This document shows, one piece after another, positions 24,292 to 31,575 of a stretch of 43,703 nt of DNA (position 1 is the first letter of the stretch; each line of letters opens with the position of its first letter). The stretch is from contig JAGKSW010000076.1 in assembly GCA_018993265.1 (NCBI GenBank), forward strand, positions 1 to 43,703, read 5' to 3'. This DNA comes from Nostoc sp. TH1S01 (GTDB taxonomy: Bacteria > Cyanobacteriota > Cyanobacteriia > Cyanobacteriales > Nostocaceae). A model generated the notes under the pieces. It ran no database searches, was not told the origin of the DNA, and saw nothing but the letters and a program-made list of their open reading frames with translations. The position numbers were made by a program, and so were the translations under genes.

Positions 24292-25464
24292 TCAGAAAAA
24301 ATTCACTGGGTCTACATTACGCAGTTTGATTGTAGATATAAACCCAGATGCCAAGCACATTAAAATGATAAATAATAATACTATAGCTGCTTTATCTATA
24401 CTCATGCTGAGTGGTAAGTTAGTAGAACTTTGGGCTAAATCATATAAACCTAGGGATAGAGTAAAACCCGGTATATATCCAAAGGATGCTAATATTAAAG
24501 CTTGTTCAAAAACTACAATTAATAAATATTTATTTTTAAAACCCATTGCTTTGAGAGTTGCATATTCAGCTAAATGACTAGCGATATTACTATAAAGAAT
24601 TTGATAGACGACTACTACACCAACAATAAATACCATAGTCACCATCAATTGAAACACAAAACCAACAGGCGCTCTCAGTGTCCAATAGTTTTTTTCTAAA
24701 TTAATAAATTCTTGGCGAGTAACAACTATTACATCTTTGGGTAATGTGGCGCTTAAAGTAGCCAATACTTGTTGAAGATTAGTACTGGGTTTGAGGTTTA
24801 TTACACCTATATCTACATTTTGTGGTGAACGACCTTGGAATATTTGGAAAAAGGTAGACGCACTAACAATTAGATTTCCATCAACTGCAAAGGATGGGCC
24901 AAGGCTAAATAATCCACCAACTTTTACCTTGTAGCCAATTGATGAAGTATAATTAAATATTTCAAGTACTACAGGGTTTCCTTGTTCAAATTCCTGAGAT
25001 ATTGGGCCAAATTGCGACCGAGATTTGCTGTCAAATAAAACTGTGTTAGGTAATTGTAGTAAATTACTTTTTTCCTGAATACTGGGTAATTTAAAAATTG
25101 CCCTATCTGGATCAAAGCCAAGTACATATATGGGAAATTTTAACCCATTAGTTGAATTTTTAAGCTTGGCAAACTGCATATATAATGGGCTAACTGATTC
25201 TATATCATCACACCCTAATACCTGATATAAATACGAGCGTGGAAAGCTTTCATTGAATGTCAAGGATTGATATTGAGTGCTGATAATGAATAAATCGCCT
25301 TTGAGATTGTTATGTAATTGCGTAGCACTGGTATATAGAGCATCTTGAAAACCTACTTGGACAAATAATAGTACTGTAATAAAAGCAATTCCTGTCAAAG
25401 CTACAAAAAAGCGAACGTTTTGTCGGGCTAATTGTAGCCAAGCTAGAGAGATATTAAAAATCAT
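24292..25464 (-). CDS. devC: DevC-family ABC transporter permease
   Basis: 390 aa. An N-terminal membrane segment (FFVALTGIAFITVLLFVQVG) is followed by a large extracytoplasmic domain (about 45-265). Three C-terminal membrane segments follow: FVFQLMVTMVFIVGVVVVYQ, VFEQALILASFGYIPGFTLS and AAIVLLFIILMCLASGFIST. This is the MacB/FtsX-type permease layout characteristic of DevC. Starts 35 nt after devB and ends 32 nt before devA, so one operon. Confidence 0.88.
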   Translation of the reverse strand: MIFNISLAWLQLARQNVRFFVALTGIAFITVLLFVQVGFQDALYTSATQLHNNLKGDLFIISTQYQSLTFNESFPRSYLYQVLGCDDIESVSPLYMQFAKLKNSTNGLKFPIYVLGFDPDRAIFKLPSIQEKSNLLQLPNTVLFDSKSRSQFGPISQEFEQGNPVVLEIFNYTSSIGYKVKVGGLFSLGPSFAVDGNLIVSASTFFQIFQGRSPQNVDIGVINLKPSTNLQQVLATLSATLPKDVIVVTRQEFINLEKNYWTLRAPVGFVFQLMVTMVFIVGVVVVYQILYSNIASHLAEYATLKAMGFKNKYLLIVVFEQALILASFGYIPGFTLSLGLYDLAQSSTNLPLSMSIDKAAIVLLFIILMCLASGFISTIKLRNVDPVNFF

Positions 25465-25499
25465 TTTATAAACCTAAAGTGATATATTTTTTTGAAAGT

Positions 25500-26687
25500 T
25501 TAGATGGAAATACGAATCTGCACCTGTAAGTTAGTAAGGGCTGTAATTTGTTGGTTATCTTTCATATTGCTGATCTGAATTTTTACTTTGATGACTTTGT
25601 TGTCTATATCGGCTTGCAAATTATTGAACATATTTTGTTGCTCGACTTGTAGACCAATATCTGTGACTGTTCCCCGTAATTGCTTTGGTAAAGCATCGCT
25701 AGTAATAATGACTGACTGACCTATACGTACTTTTTTAATATCAGTTTCATAAATTTCTGCTACTGCATACATCTGTTGTGTACGACCCAAGTCAGCTATT
25801 CCTGTAGTCCCAATAATTTCTCCGGGACGAGTATTGATTTTCAAAATTTTGCCAGTTATGGGCGATCGCACAGAACTCATATCTAACTCTGCTTGAGCTT
25901 GTTTAACAGAAGCTTTGGCACTTTCAACATTAGCTTGTGCTGCTTGCACATCAGTAGCACGAACTTCTGTAATACTTGCTAACTTAGCTTTCGCCTCCAT
26001 CAACTGCTGTTGAATTGTTTCTACAGTTCGATTGTGAGAAGCTTTAGCTTCCTTATATTGTTGTTGCAGAATTTCGACTTGCAAACGCCTAGCTTCTGAC
26101 TCAGAAGCCGAAATTGCACCTACTTTGTATAGCTGCTGATAGCGTTGATTTTCGCTATCAGCATTACGTAATTCAGCTTCTAGACGAGCAATTGTTGCTT
26201 GTTGTGCAGACATCGCTCCAGACAAATCAGCTTCTAGACGAGCAATTGTTGCTTGTTGTGCAGATATATCTCCAGCTTTGGCTCCCGCTTTTACTTGATT
26301 CAGGCTAGCTTGAGCTGCTAAAACTTGTTTTTGTGCTTTTTCTAAGGCTGTCAGACGGAGATAATAACTATCAAGAACAGCAACTATTTGTCCCTGACGC
26401 ACCCAACTTCCTTCTTTGACCAAAAGTTTTGCCACTCGAACACCCCCTTGAGAATTAGGAGCAGATAGACGAATAACTTCTCCTTCAGGTTCTAAACGTC
26501 CTAAAGCAGTAACAGCAGTCATCGTAGGAGAACTGCTGGGAGTAGGTGAGTCTAATTTAGAGGTTAACTGAAATCGTGAAAAACTGTAGAGAGAAACTGT
26601 ACCAGGAACTACAGCCATAGCAATTGCTAACGTAAGCAGATACCAACTTACAGGCCTTGTTAATGGCTGCCTTTGTTTGTATACCAT
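25500..26687 (-). CDS. devB: DevB-family HlyD-like membrane fusion protein
   Basis: 395 aa. One N-terminal membrane anchor (YLLTLAIAMAVVPGTVSLY), a biotinyl-lipoyl-like half (TALGRLEPEGEVIRLSAPNS then VAKLLVKEGSWVRQGQIVAV), a long alpha-helical hairpin (about 120-270), the second lipoyl half MSSVRSPITGKILKINTRPG, and a beta-barrel end. The hairpin contains an 18-residue tandem duplication (SAQQATIARLEA twice), which lengthens one coiled-coil arm. It links DevC to a TolC-type channel. It is the first gene of the devBCA operon and follows the 26850 peptide gene by 162 nt on the same strand, so they may be co-transcribed. Confidence 0.88.
   Translation of the reverse strand: MVYKQRQPLTRPVSWYLLTLAIAMAVVPGTVSLYSFSRFQLTSKLDSPTPSSSPTMTAVTALGRLEPEGEVIRLSAPNSQGGVRVAKLLVKEGSWVRQGQIVAVLDSYYLRLTALEKAQKQVLAAQASLNQVKAGAKAGDISAQQATIARLEADLSGAMSAQQATIARLEAELRNADSENQRYQQLYKVGAISASESEARRLQVEILQQQYKEAKASHNRTVETIQQQLMEAKAKLASITEVRATDVQAAQANVESAKASVKQAQAELDMSSVRSPITGKILKINTRPGEIIGTTGIADLGRTQQMYAVAEIYETDIKKVRIGQSVIITSDALPKQLRGTVTDIGLQVEQQNMFNNLQADIDNKVIKVKIQISNMKDNQQITALTNLQVQIRISI
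26174..26264. repeat. 54-bp tandem duplication inside devB
   Basis: A 37-nt identical block starts at 26174 and again at 26228, exactly 54 bp apart. It adds 18 residues in frame to the helical hairpin of DevB. Confidence 0.8.
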
Positions 26688-26849
26688 AATTATTACTTCC
26701 CAGTTAGTGCGTACAGGTTGTGCATTTAATTCGCTTCAATAGGTACAGCAAAATTTAGGAGTAAAACAGACTTTAAATCTCGCTTTGTTTCTTAAAATTT
26801 GTGCTTCACCTAAAGTTTAATTAGCAACAAAGTCTCACCCTAATAATCT

Positions 26850-27113
26850 TTAAATCCCGTTAGTCCAACTTATAATCCTTGATAAGCCTGAAGGTAAGAT
26901 AAAGACGAAATTAAGAGTTAATCTTGAAAGGTCAACCGTAAAAAGTTTGTTACCATCTATAGAAAACAGACTGAAGCTATTTGAGGTGTTACCTATACCA
27001 TCCTGAATGTTAGCCAAATTAACACCAGTAATACCGCCTAATACGGACGCAGATTCTTCGGAAGAGACTTGGGTGAACAGGTCATTATTTTCGAGATCAA
27101 TAATTTGCAGCAT
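26850..27113 (-). CDS. GG-leader peptide with chimeric leader and cargo, upstream of devB
   Basis: About 87 aa from ATG 27113. The leader MLQIIDLENNDLFTQVSSEE then SASVLGG belongs to the MLQIIDLEN group encoded just upstream. The cargo ITGVNLANIQDGIGNTSNSF and NKLFTVDLSRLTLNFVFI aligns instead with the 23077 cargo (EISVNLINITDSVNSTSNTY, NRIYTIDYTRSIYNFFYL). It has no Cys. It is the last peptide gene before devBCA on the same strand. The first ATG is preceded by ttgcacaat, as in several sibling genes. Confidence 0.75.
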   Translation of the reverse strand: MLQIIDLENNDLFTQVSSEESASVLGGITGVNLANIQDGIGNTSNSFSLFSIDGNKLFTVDLSRLTLNFVFILPSGLSRIISWTNGI

Positions 27114-27237
27114 ATTGTGCAATTAATAGCATTTTTAGAAAAAGATAGTTGCAGCAAGATTATGAAATTTTGAATTCATCAAATTTTAAACTTTTATTTC
27201 TGAAAAATAACTAAAATTTATCTACAACATCTAGAGA

Positions 27238-27450
27238 TTAAACCGGTGGAACATTTTCGTTAATTGATTTCCGAATTTCGGACATAATAGAGTAAACTCC
27301 AAAGGCAATTAACGCACCAAAAATCCCAGCAGTTGCTGCGGCTGCACCGAAAATATAGGATGCGGCTAAACCACCAATAACAGTTGCAGATTCTTGATGA
27401 GAGATTTCGCTAAATAGTTCGTTATTTTCGAGATCAATAATTTGCAGCAT
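27238..27450 (-). CDS. GG-leader hydrophobic peptide (MLQIIDLEN group)
   Basis: 70 aa. The leader MLQIIDLENNELFSEISHQE then SATVIGG precedes a strongly hydrophobic Gly/Ala cargo (LAASYIFGAAAATAGIFGAL) and a short charged end. It resembles class II bacteriocin-type peptides in build: double-Gly leader and a membrane-active-looking helix. It has no Cys. The upstream region carries the conserved ACTTTTT/AAAAAGT hairpin. Confidence 0.75.
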   Translation of the reverse strand: MLQIIDLENNELFSEISHQESATVIGGLAASYIFGAAAATAGIFGALIAFGVYSIMSEIRKSINENVPPV

Positions 27451-27491
27451 ATTGTGTAGTTAATGGAGCATCAGGTTAAGAGTGAAGTAGC

Positions 27492-27512
27492 ACTTTTTTA
27501 GAGTGAAAAAGT
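27492..27512 (-). promoter_or_regulatory. Conserved upstream hairpin of the 27238 peptide gene
   Basis: actttttt and aaaaagt arms around a short loop, about 42 nt before the ATG. The same motif precedes four MLQIIDLEN genes at a similar distance, so it is probably an operator or 5'-UTR element. Confidence 0.5.
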
Positions 27513-27548
27513 ACACACATTGTTGACAGTCATAAAAAGTAAGTAATT

Positions 27549-27677
27549 TAGGACTTACGCAACGCCGATAATGTCATTGCGACCGGAACGAAGTGTAGGG
27601 AAGCAATCCCAGCGTCAGGGGAGATTACTTCGCTATCGCTCGTAATGACGGAGTTACGTTATTTTTGCGTAAGTCCT
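27549..27677. mobile_element. MITE with taggacttacgca-type ends, 129 bp
   Basis: The left end taggacttacgcaa and the right end ttgcgtaagtcct are inverted repeats. gtaatt flanks both sides (27543-27548 and 27678-27683) as a possible target duplication. The interior is different from the relative at 21394 and contains the word gtcattgcgac with its inverted partner gtaatgac. Confidence 0.72.
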
Positions 27678-27702
27678 GTAATTATTCACTCCCTTTCTTT
27701 TA

Positions 27703-27869
27703 AGAGGTTGTTTGAAAAGTATTATGGTTAACATTAAAATCTTGAAAACCTAACTCCATGAGCCGCCCCTTCCCTACGAGGTAATGGGTATTTCAAAGCC
27801 TCTCTCCTTGCAGGGGAGAGGTTTGGAGAGGGGTTTTTAGTATATTTCACAACTTTCCAAACATTCTCT
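27703..27869. mobile_element. MITE-like element, 167 bp
   Basis: Ends agaggttgtttgaaaagt (27703-27720) and actttccaaacattctct (27852-27869) match at 14 of 18 as inverted repeats. The interior holds the caaagcctctctccttgcag-type repeat also inside the insertion at 18158. It sits directly beside the previous MITE. Confidence 0.6.
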
Positions 27870-28043
27870 AAAAAGTTGTCGAAAAACTTAATTGTTGAGA
27901 GTAAGAGAAAGGAGGCAAATGTCTATGATTGTAAAAAGTTGAATAACCTGTTTACTTAACTCAGTTTTAAGCGGTGAGTATCGGATTATGCTCTAATTTC
28001 TTGAAACATGGATAGCGTTATTTACTTCAACTTATGGAAATGC
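27870..28043 (-). other. Conserved intergenic element of the peptide locus, copy A
   Basis: Diverged copy of elements at 28380 and 28913. It keeps the block aaaggaggcaaatgtct, a stop 8 codons later (27919-27942), and a long-range stem aataac (27942-27947) with gttatt (28017-28022). It may be a structured RNA or a relic of a gene. The function is unknown. Confidence 0.4.
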
Positions 28044-28259
28044 TTAAGGAATCCAGGGGTTAATTGCAAGGGCAAATAATGCGGTTTGTACAATTCTTGA
28101 GAGATTTGGATTTTGAGGGTTATTAAATATGCCAGCACTTAGTGCAATGAAACTTCCGAAGGCATAAGATACGGGGCCACCGCCACTAACGGTAGCAGAT
28201 TCTTCATGAGAAATTTCGCTGAACAGTTCGTTATTTTCGAGATCGATAATTTGCAGCAT
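28044..28259 (-). CDS. GG-leader hydrophobic peptide (MLQIIDLEN group)
   Basis: 71 aa from ATG 28259. The leader MLQIIDLENNELFSEISHEE then SATVSGG is followed by the cargo GPVSYAFGSFIALSAGIFNN, PQNPNLSRIVQTALFALAIN and PWIP. The frame FGSFIALSAGIF and QTALFALAxN parallels the cargo of the duplicated genes at 28592 and 29125, so these three form one subfamily. It has no Cys. Confidence 0.75.
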   Translation of the reverse strand: MLQIIDLENNELFSEISHEESATVSGGGPVSYAFGSFIALSAGIFNNPQNPNLSRIVQTALFALAINPWIP

Positions 28260-28299
28260 ATTGTGCAATTAAAAGTGTCAGGGTTAAGAGTAAAGTGGC

Positions 28300-28319
28300 A
28301 CTTTTTCATAGCAAAAAGT
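28300..28319 (-). promoter_or_regulatory. Conserved upstream hairpin of the 28044 peptide gene
   Basis: actttttcatagcaaaaagt: 7-nt arms, about 41 nt before the ATG. Outer words gtggc and gttacgc are also shared with the sibling genes. Confidence 0.5.
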
Positions 28320-28379
28320 TACGCACTTCATTTGCAGTCACAGTTCACATCAAGGTCAATATCGAAGTAAGAACTAAAT

Positions 28380-28591
28380 AATTATCCACTCCCCTGCCTC
28401 TAAAAAATTGTCGAACAACTTAATTTTTGGTAGAGGCGTGGGGGAAGTGAACAGTTAAGGAGGCAAATGTCTACGGTTACAAGAGGTTGAATAACGCGCC
28501 CACTTTACTCACTGTTAAGTGGTGGTATCGCATCTGAGCCAATTTCTTGGAACATAGGGCGCGTCATTTATCTCAAATTATCGAAACGAGC
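28380..28591 (-). other. Conserved intergenic element, copy B
   Basis: Nearly identical to copy C, as part of the 533-bp duplication. It contains aaggaggcaaatg on the plus strand leading to a 7-codon frame (28467-28490), and inverted words aataacgcgcc and ggcgcgtcatt. Confidence 0.45.
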
Positions 28592-28789
28592 TTAGGGGAT
28601 AGTATCGTTAACTAAGAGCGCAGCTAACGCAGTTTGTGTAAATTGGTTACCAAAAAATAATCCACTGCTTAGTGCGAGGAAACTTCCAGCGGCAAAGGAT
28701 GTAATAGCACCACCACTAACACTAACAGATTCTTCAGAAGAGACTTGGGTGAACAGTGCGTTATTTTCGAGGTCGATGATTTGCAACAT
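28592..28789 (-). CDS. GG-leader hydrophobic peptide, duplicate 1
   Basis: 65 aa from ATG 28789. The leader MLQIIDLENNALFTQVSSEE then SVSVSGG precedes the cargo AITSFAAGSFLALSSGLFFG and NQFTQTALAALLVNDTIP. The protein is identical to that at 29125. An upstream in-frame ATG nine codons earlier adds MLLMKEDKF and is less likely, because siblings all begin at MLQ. It has no Cys. Confidence 0.77.
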   Translation of the reverse strand: MLQIIDLENNALFTQVSSEESVSVSGGAITSFAAGSFLALSSGLFFGNQFTQTALAALLVNDTIP

Positions 28790-28837
28790 AAATTTGTCTT
28801 CCTTCATTAACAGCATCAGGGTTAAAATGGAAGTGGC

Positions 28838-28857
28838 ACTTTTTTAGAGCTAAAAGT
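28838..28857 (-). promoter_or_regulatory. Conserved upstream hairpin of duplicate 1
   Basis: acttttttagagctaaaagt, the same position and type as in the sibling genes, about 49 nt before the ATG. Confidence 0.5.
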
Positions 28858-28912
28858 ACGCACTTCATTTCCATTCGTTCACATCAAATAATATGCAAGT
28901 GAAAAAGAAGTA

Positions 28913-29124
28913 ATTATTCACTCCCCTGCCTCTAAAAAATTGTCGAACAACTTAATTTTTGGTAGAGGCGTGGGGGAAGTGAACAGTTAAGGAGGCAAAT
29001 GTCTACGGTTACAAAAGGTTGAATAACGCGCCTAATTCACTCACTTTTCAGCGGTCGTTATCTGAACTGCTCCAATTTCTTGGAACATAGGGCGCGTCAT
29101 TTACCTCAAATTATCGAAACGAGC
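28913..29124 (-). other. Conserved intergenic element, copy C
   Basis: Contains plus-strand aaggaggcaaatg with a 7-codon frame (29001-29022) and the inverted words aataacgcgcc (29022-29032) and ggcgcgtcatt (29091-29101). The stem has one A-C clash on plus-strand RNA but a G-U pair on minus-strand RNA, so a minus-strand transcript is favoured. Confidence 0.45.
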
Positions 29125-29322
29125 TTAGGGGATGGTATCGTTAACTAAGAGCGCAGCTAACGCAGTTTGTGTAAATTGGTTACCAAAAAATAATCCACTG
29201 CTTAGTGCGAGGAAACTTCCAGCGGCAAAGGATGTAATAGCACCACCACTAACACTAACAGATTCTTCAGAAGAAACTTGGGTGAACAATGCGTTATTTT
29301 CGAGGTCGATGATTTGCAACAT
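29125..29322 (-). CDS. GG-leader hydrophobic peptide, duplicate 2
   Basis: 65 aa, identical in protein sequence to the 28592 gene. It is the most upstream member of the continuous minus-strand run that ends with devBCA and the 23077 peptide. Leader MLQIIDLENNALFTQVSSEE, double Gly, hydrophobic cargo. It has no Cys. Two identical genes suggest a dosage benefit or a very recent duplication. Confidence 0.77.
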   Translation of the reverse strand: MLQIIDLENNALFTQVSSEESVSVSGGAITSFAAGSFLALSSGLFFGNQFTQTALAALLVNDTIP

Positions 29323-30185
29323 AAATCTTGTGTTCCTTTATTAACAGCATCAGGGTTAACATTGAAGTGGCACTTTTTCAGAGCCAAAAGTACACACTTC
29401 ATTTCCAGTCACAGTTCACATCAAGGTCAATATCCAAGTAAATTGTTTGTTGATAGTCAAATTTGCTTGTCTATTGGTGAACTTAGTAGTGAACTGTTCC
29501 TATTTCCTTTAACGAACTCCCTATGCAAAATATTCCAAAGTTAGATATTCATGTCTGCATTCCTATTACTTAAGCCTCAAAAGGCTCAATATATAAAGCT
29601 GATAGAAAAAATATTGTTCCCCTCGTGGCGCATAATTCGACGGACTTAAGATGCTATTAAAGACTTTAATAGGCTGTGAAATTAATTATGCAAGATATAG
29701 GAATATTTTGCTTTGGCTATTCGTTAAAGAAAATAAGAACGGAAGAAACAGAGATCATTCAATTCACTACTAAGATTACTTGATATCTATTTCTGCCGTG
29801 ATTTACTCCTATTACTTGCTTTGTCAAGCCTCAGTAATTTTGCTGGGGTTTTTTGTTGAGTTCTGTCAAGATAAGCTATTCAGCGTTTAATTTACAGGTT
29901 GATACCGCAAGGGAGCCGAGGTGCAAGGAATCTGAATATATTTAGTAAATACACAAACCGGATTTCTCTGTAATAAGAAATCCGGTGCAATATCTAAAAC
30001 CTTGTCAATAAATTTTTTGTGTAAGTAACTCGTTGAGAATAAACCTAACTATGTAACAGAATGTAAAATCGACATAACCCTTGCGATTGCTTCATTCCAC
30101 TTCGTTTCATTCGCGGCGGACATAGCGTGGATTATTTAAGCCGTTCTACTTAACAGGAGCAATAATTATGGAATAGTCAGAAAAA
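29323..30185. other. 860-bp stretch without intact gene
   Basis: It carries the promoter side of duplicate 2. An 11-bp perfect hairpin (29957-29967 with 29976-29986, accggatttct) is present. At 29797-29810 the minus strand reads aggagtaaatcACGGCA, the ribosome site and start region of the array precursors with ATG changed to ACG and a stop seven codons on. No functional gene is seen. Confidence 0.45.
29372..29391 (-). promoter_or_regulatory. Conserved upstream hairpin of duplicate 2
   Basis: Arms acttttt and aaaagt around a short loop, flanked further out by gaagtg and cacttc, which extend the palindrome. Confidence 0.5.
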
Positions 30186-30440
30186 TTAATTGTATATTGA
30201 CCTTGAACTGGTTCTTGTATGGATATTATTATCATGAGAATTAATTGAACCTATACCTCCACCGTCAAATCTTATACTCTTGTCAACAGCATCGATATAA
30301 GTTCTATCAGAAGAGTTCATTATTTCAAATCCATAGGGATAACTACCTCCCAATATAATTTCTGTTTGGTCTGTATTGAGATTGTAAATAAATGTTTCGC
30401 TGGCATTATGATGTAATGTATATATTCCGATTTTATTCAT
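30186..30440 (-). CDS. GG-leader peptide, SRSIYN family
   Basis: 84 aa. The leader MNKIGIYTLHHNASETFIYN then LNTDQTEIILGG is followed by the cargo SYPYGFEIMNSSDRTYIDAV, DKSIRFDGGGIGSINSHDNN and IHTRTSSRSIYN. It has no Cys. The cargo is a close paralogue of 31576. Two similar halves can be seen in it: DRTYIDAVDKSIRFDGG and NNIHTRTSSRSIYN share the spacing of Arg/Asn, Tyr/His, Ser and Ile. Probably secreted; function unknown. Confidence 0.72.
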   Translation of the reverse strand: MNKIGIYTLHHNASETFIYNLNTDQTEIILGGSYPYGFEIMNSSDRTYIDAVDKSIRFDGGGIGSINSHDNNIHTRTSSRSIYN

Positions 30441-30860
30441 AACTTTTTCTTAACTAAGTAAATTTAATTTTTAATTTATTGCGTTAATACAATGGCTTAC
30501 TAATTATTATATTAATAATACTATATAGTAATCAGGTATTTTCAAAATTTGATAGGACATAAATTCTTTTTTATTTAAAAAATATATCAATACCACTATT
30601 TTCTGTCTTGTAAAAATTTGCAGAAACAAAAGTAGATTTCTCGTAAGGATTCAGTATAAAAATAAACTTATCTTTGAATCAATGATTTTATATAGAAACC
30701 TAGAAATTTTAAAGGTAAAGGCAGAAGATACATGATATCTATTACTAAAGGTCAATATTGATTTCTCTCTTTAGGAGAGTGGAATTTTAAAAGTATTTTA
30801 TAAAATTCCACTCATAGGTATTATATAGTTTAATTTTTGCCAAGGGGAAGTAATAAAACA
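30441..30860. other. AT-rich divergent promoter region
   Basis: 420 bp between the divergent peptide genes at 30186 (minus) and 30861 (plus). No gene recognised. Confidence 0.45.
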
Positions 30861-31157
30861 ATGGCTGAGACAACAAATTTAGAAAGTCATCAAATTGATG
30901 CAGAGTTACTTATGCAAGAAATAACTGTCATACAGGCTGAGACTATATTGGGTGGTTATTGTCAGTCTAATGAAGATTATCCTTATGCTTATATAACTAA
31001 TGTTACTAAGAATCCAAGTAAGCCTAAAAATGAGCCTAAAAGCTCTGATAGCTTTGAATACAGTGGTAAAAAAATCAACAGTATAGATAATTCTAGAAAA
31101 ATTTACCTAAATGGGGTGCCTATTCAAGGAGAAAGAAATATTCTTATCATACACTGA
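30861..31157 (+). CDS. GG-leader peptide, plus-strand member
   Basis: 98 aa from ATG 30861. A weak aagggga lies about 13 nt upstream, and an earlier in-frame start at 30837 has no support. The leader MAETTNLESHQIDAELLMQE then ITVIQAETILGG has the same ending as 30186 and 31576. The cargo YCQSNEDYPYAYITNVTKNP is Lys/Pro/Ser-rich in the middle and then has KKINSIDNSRKIYLNG, a variant of the IxxxxSRSIYN motif. It is the only peptide of this locus with a Cys after the GG. The stop codon lies within the target duplication of the following MITE. Confidence 0.68.
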   Translation: MAETTNLESHQIDAELLMQEITVIQAETILGGYCQSNEDYPYAYITNVTKNPSKPKNEPKSSDSFEYSGKKINSIDNSRKIYLNGVPIQGERNILIIH

Positions 31158-31158
31158 G

Positions 31159-31437
31159 AGGATGTCTGAAAATTTTTCGGTATTGTATCTGAGACTAGTA
31201 GATCCCCCATTATCCACGCCACTTGCTACAACGGAGGGAACCTCCCTTCGGGTGACGCTCCTAACGTCGCTAACGCTGCGCTAACACAGTCGCCTGCGGA
31301 GGGAAACCCTCCCTCAGCGCTGATTCACCGCAACGCAGTGGCTCCCCTTAAAAAGGGGGACTTCGAGATAATTTCCCCCCTTTTTAAGGGGGGCTAGGGG
31401 GGATCTAGCGAAATATTTAATACTTATCAGACATCCT
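31159..31437. mobile_element. MITE, 279 bp, inserted at a stop codon, 5-bp target duplication
   Basis: Terminal inverted repeats aggatgtctga (31159-31169) and tcagacatcct (31427-31437). Direct repeats ctgag flank it (31154-31158 and 31438-31442). GC-rich interior with ggaggg/ccctcc palindromes and ccccttaaaaaggggg-type words. No ORF. The TGA stop of the preceding peptide gene is part of the left duplication, so the gene stayed intact. Confidence 0.8.
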
Positions 31438-31575
31438 CTGAGGAAAATAGTGACCTGAAAAATTTTGCGATCGCTAATCATATATGTTGTGTTTCCAGCT
31501 AATATCTCAATACAGTTCAGTTAAGAAGATTAGCCATAACTGAACCGTATTGGCTGACATCTTTTATTTTAATAA

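Larger units (their letters stand above)
28380..29445. repeat. 533-bp tandem duplication carrying one peptide gene and its flanks
   Basis: Coding regions (28592 and 29125), the conserved intergenic element and the upstream hairpin all recur at an offset of 533 bp with few differences. The far upstream parts diverge near 28880-28912 and 29410-29445. Confidence 0.8.

Noticed and set aside
28467-29022. Plus-strand mini-ORFs of seven codons as genes
   Set aside because: The ribosome site and ATG are conserved in three copies, but the peptides (MSTVTKG, MSTVTRG, MSMIVKS) are too short to call, and two of the three copies are recent duplicates.
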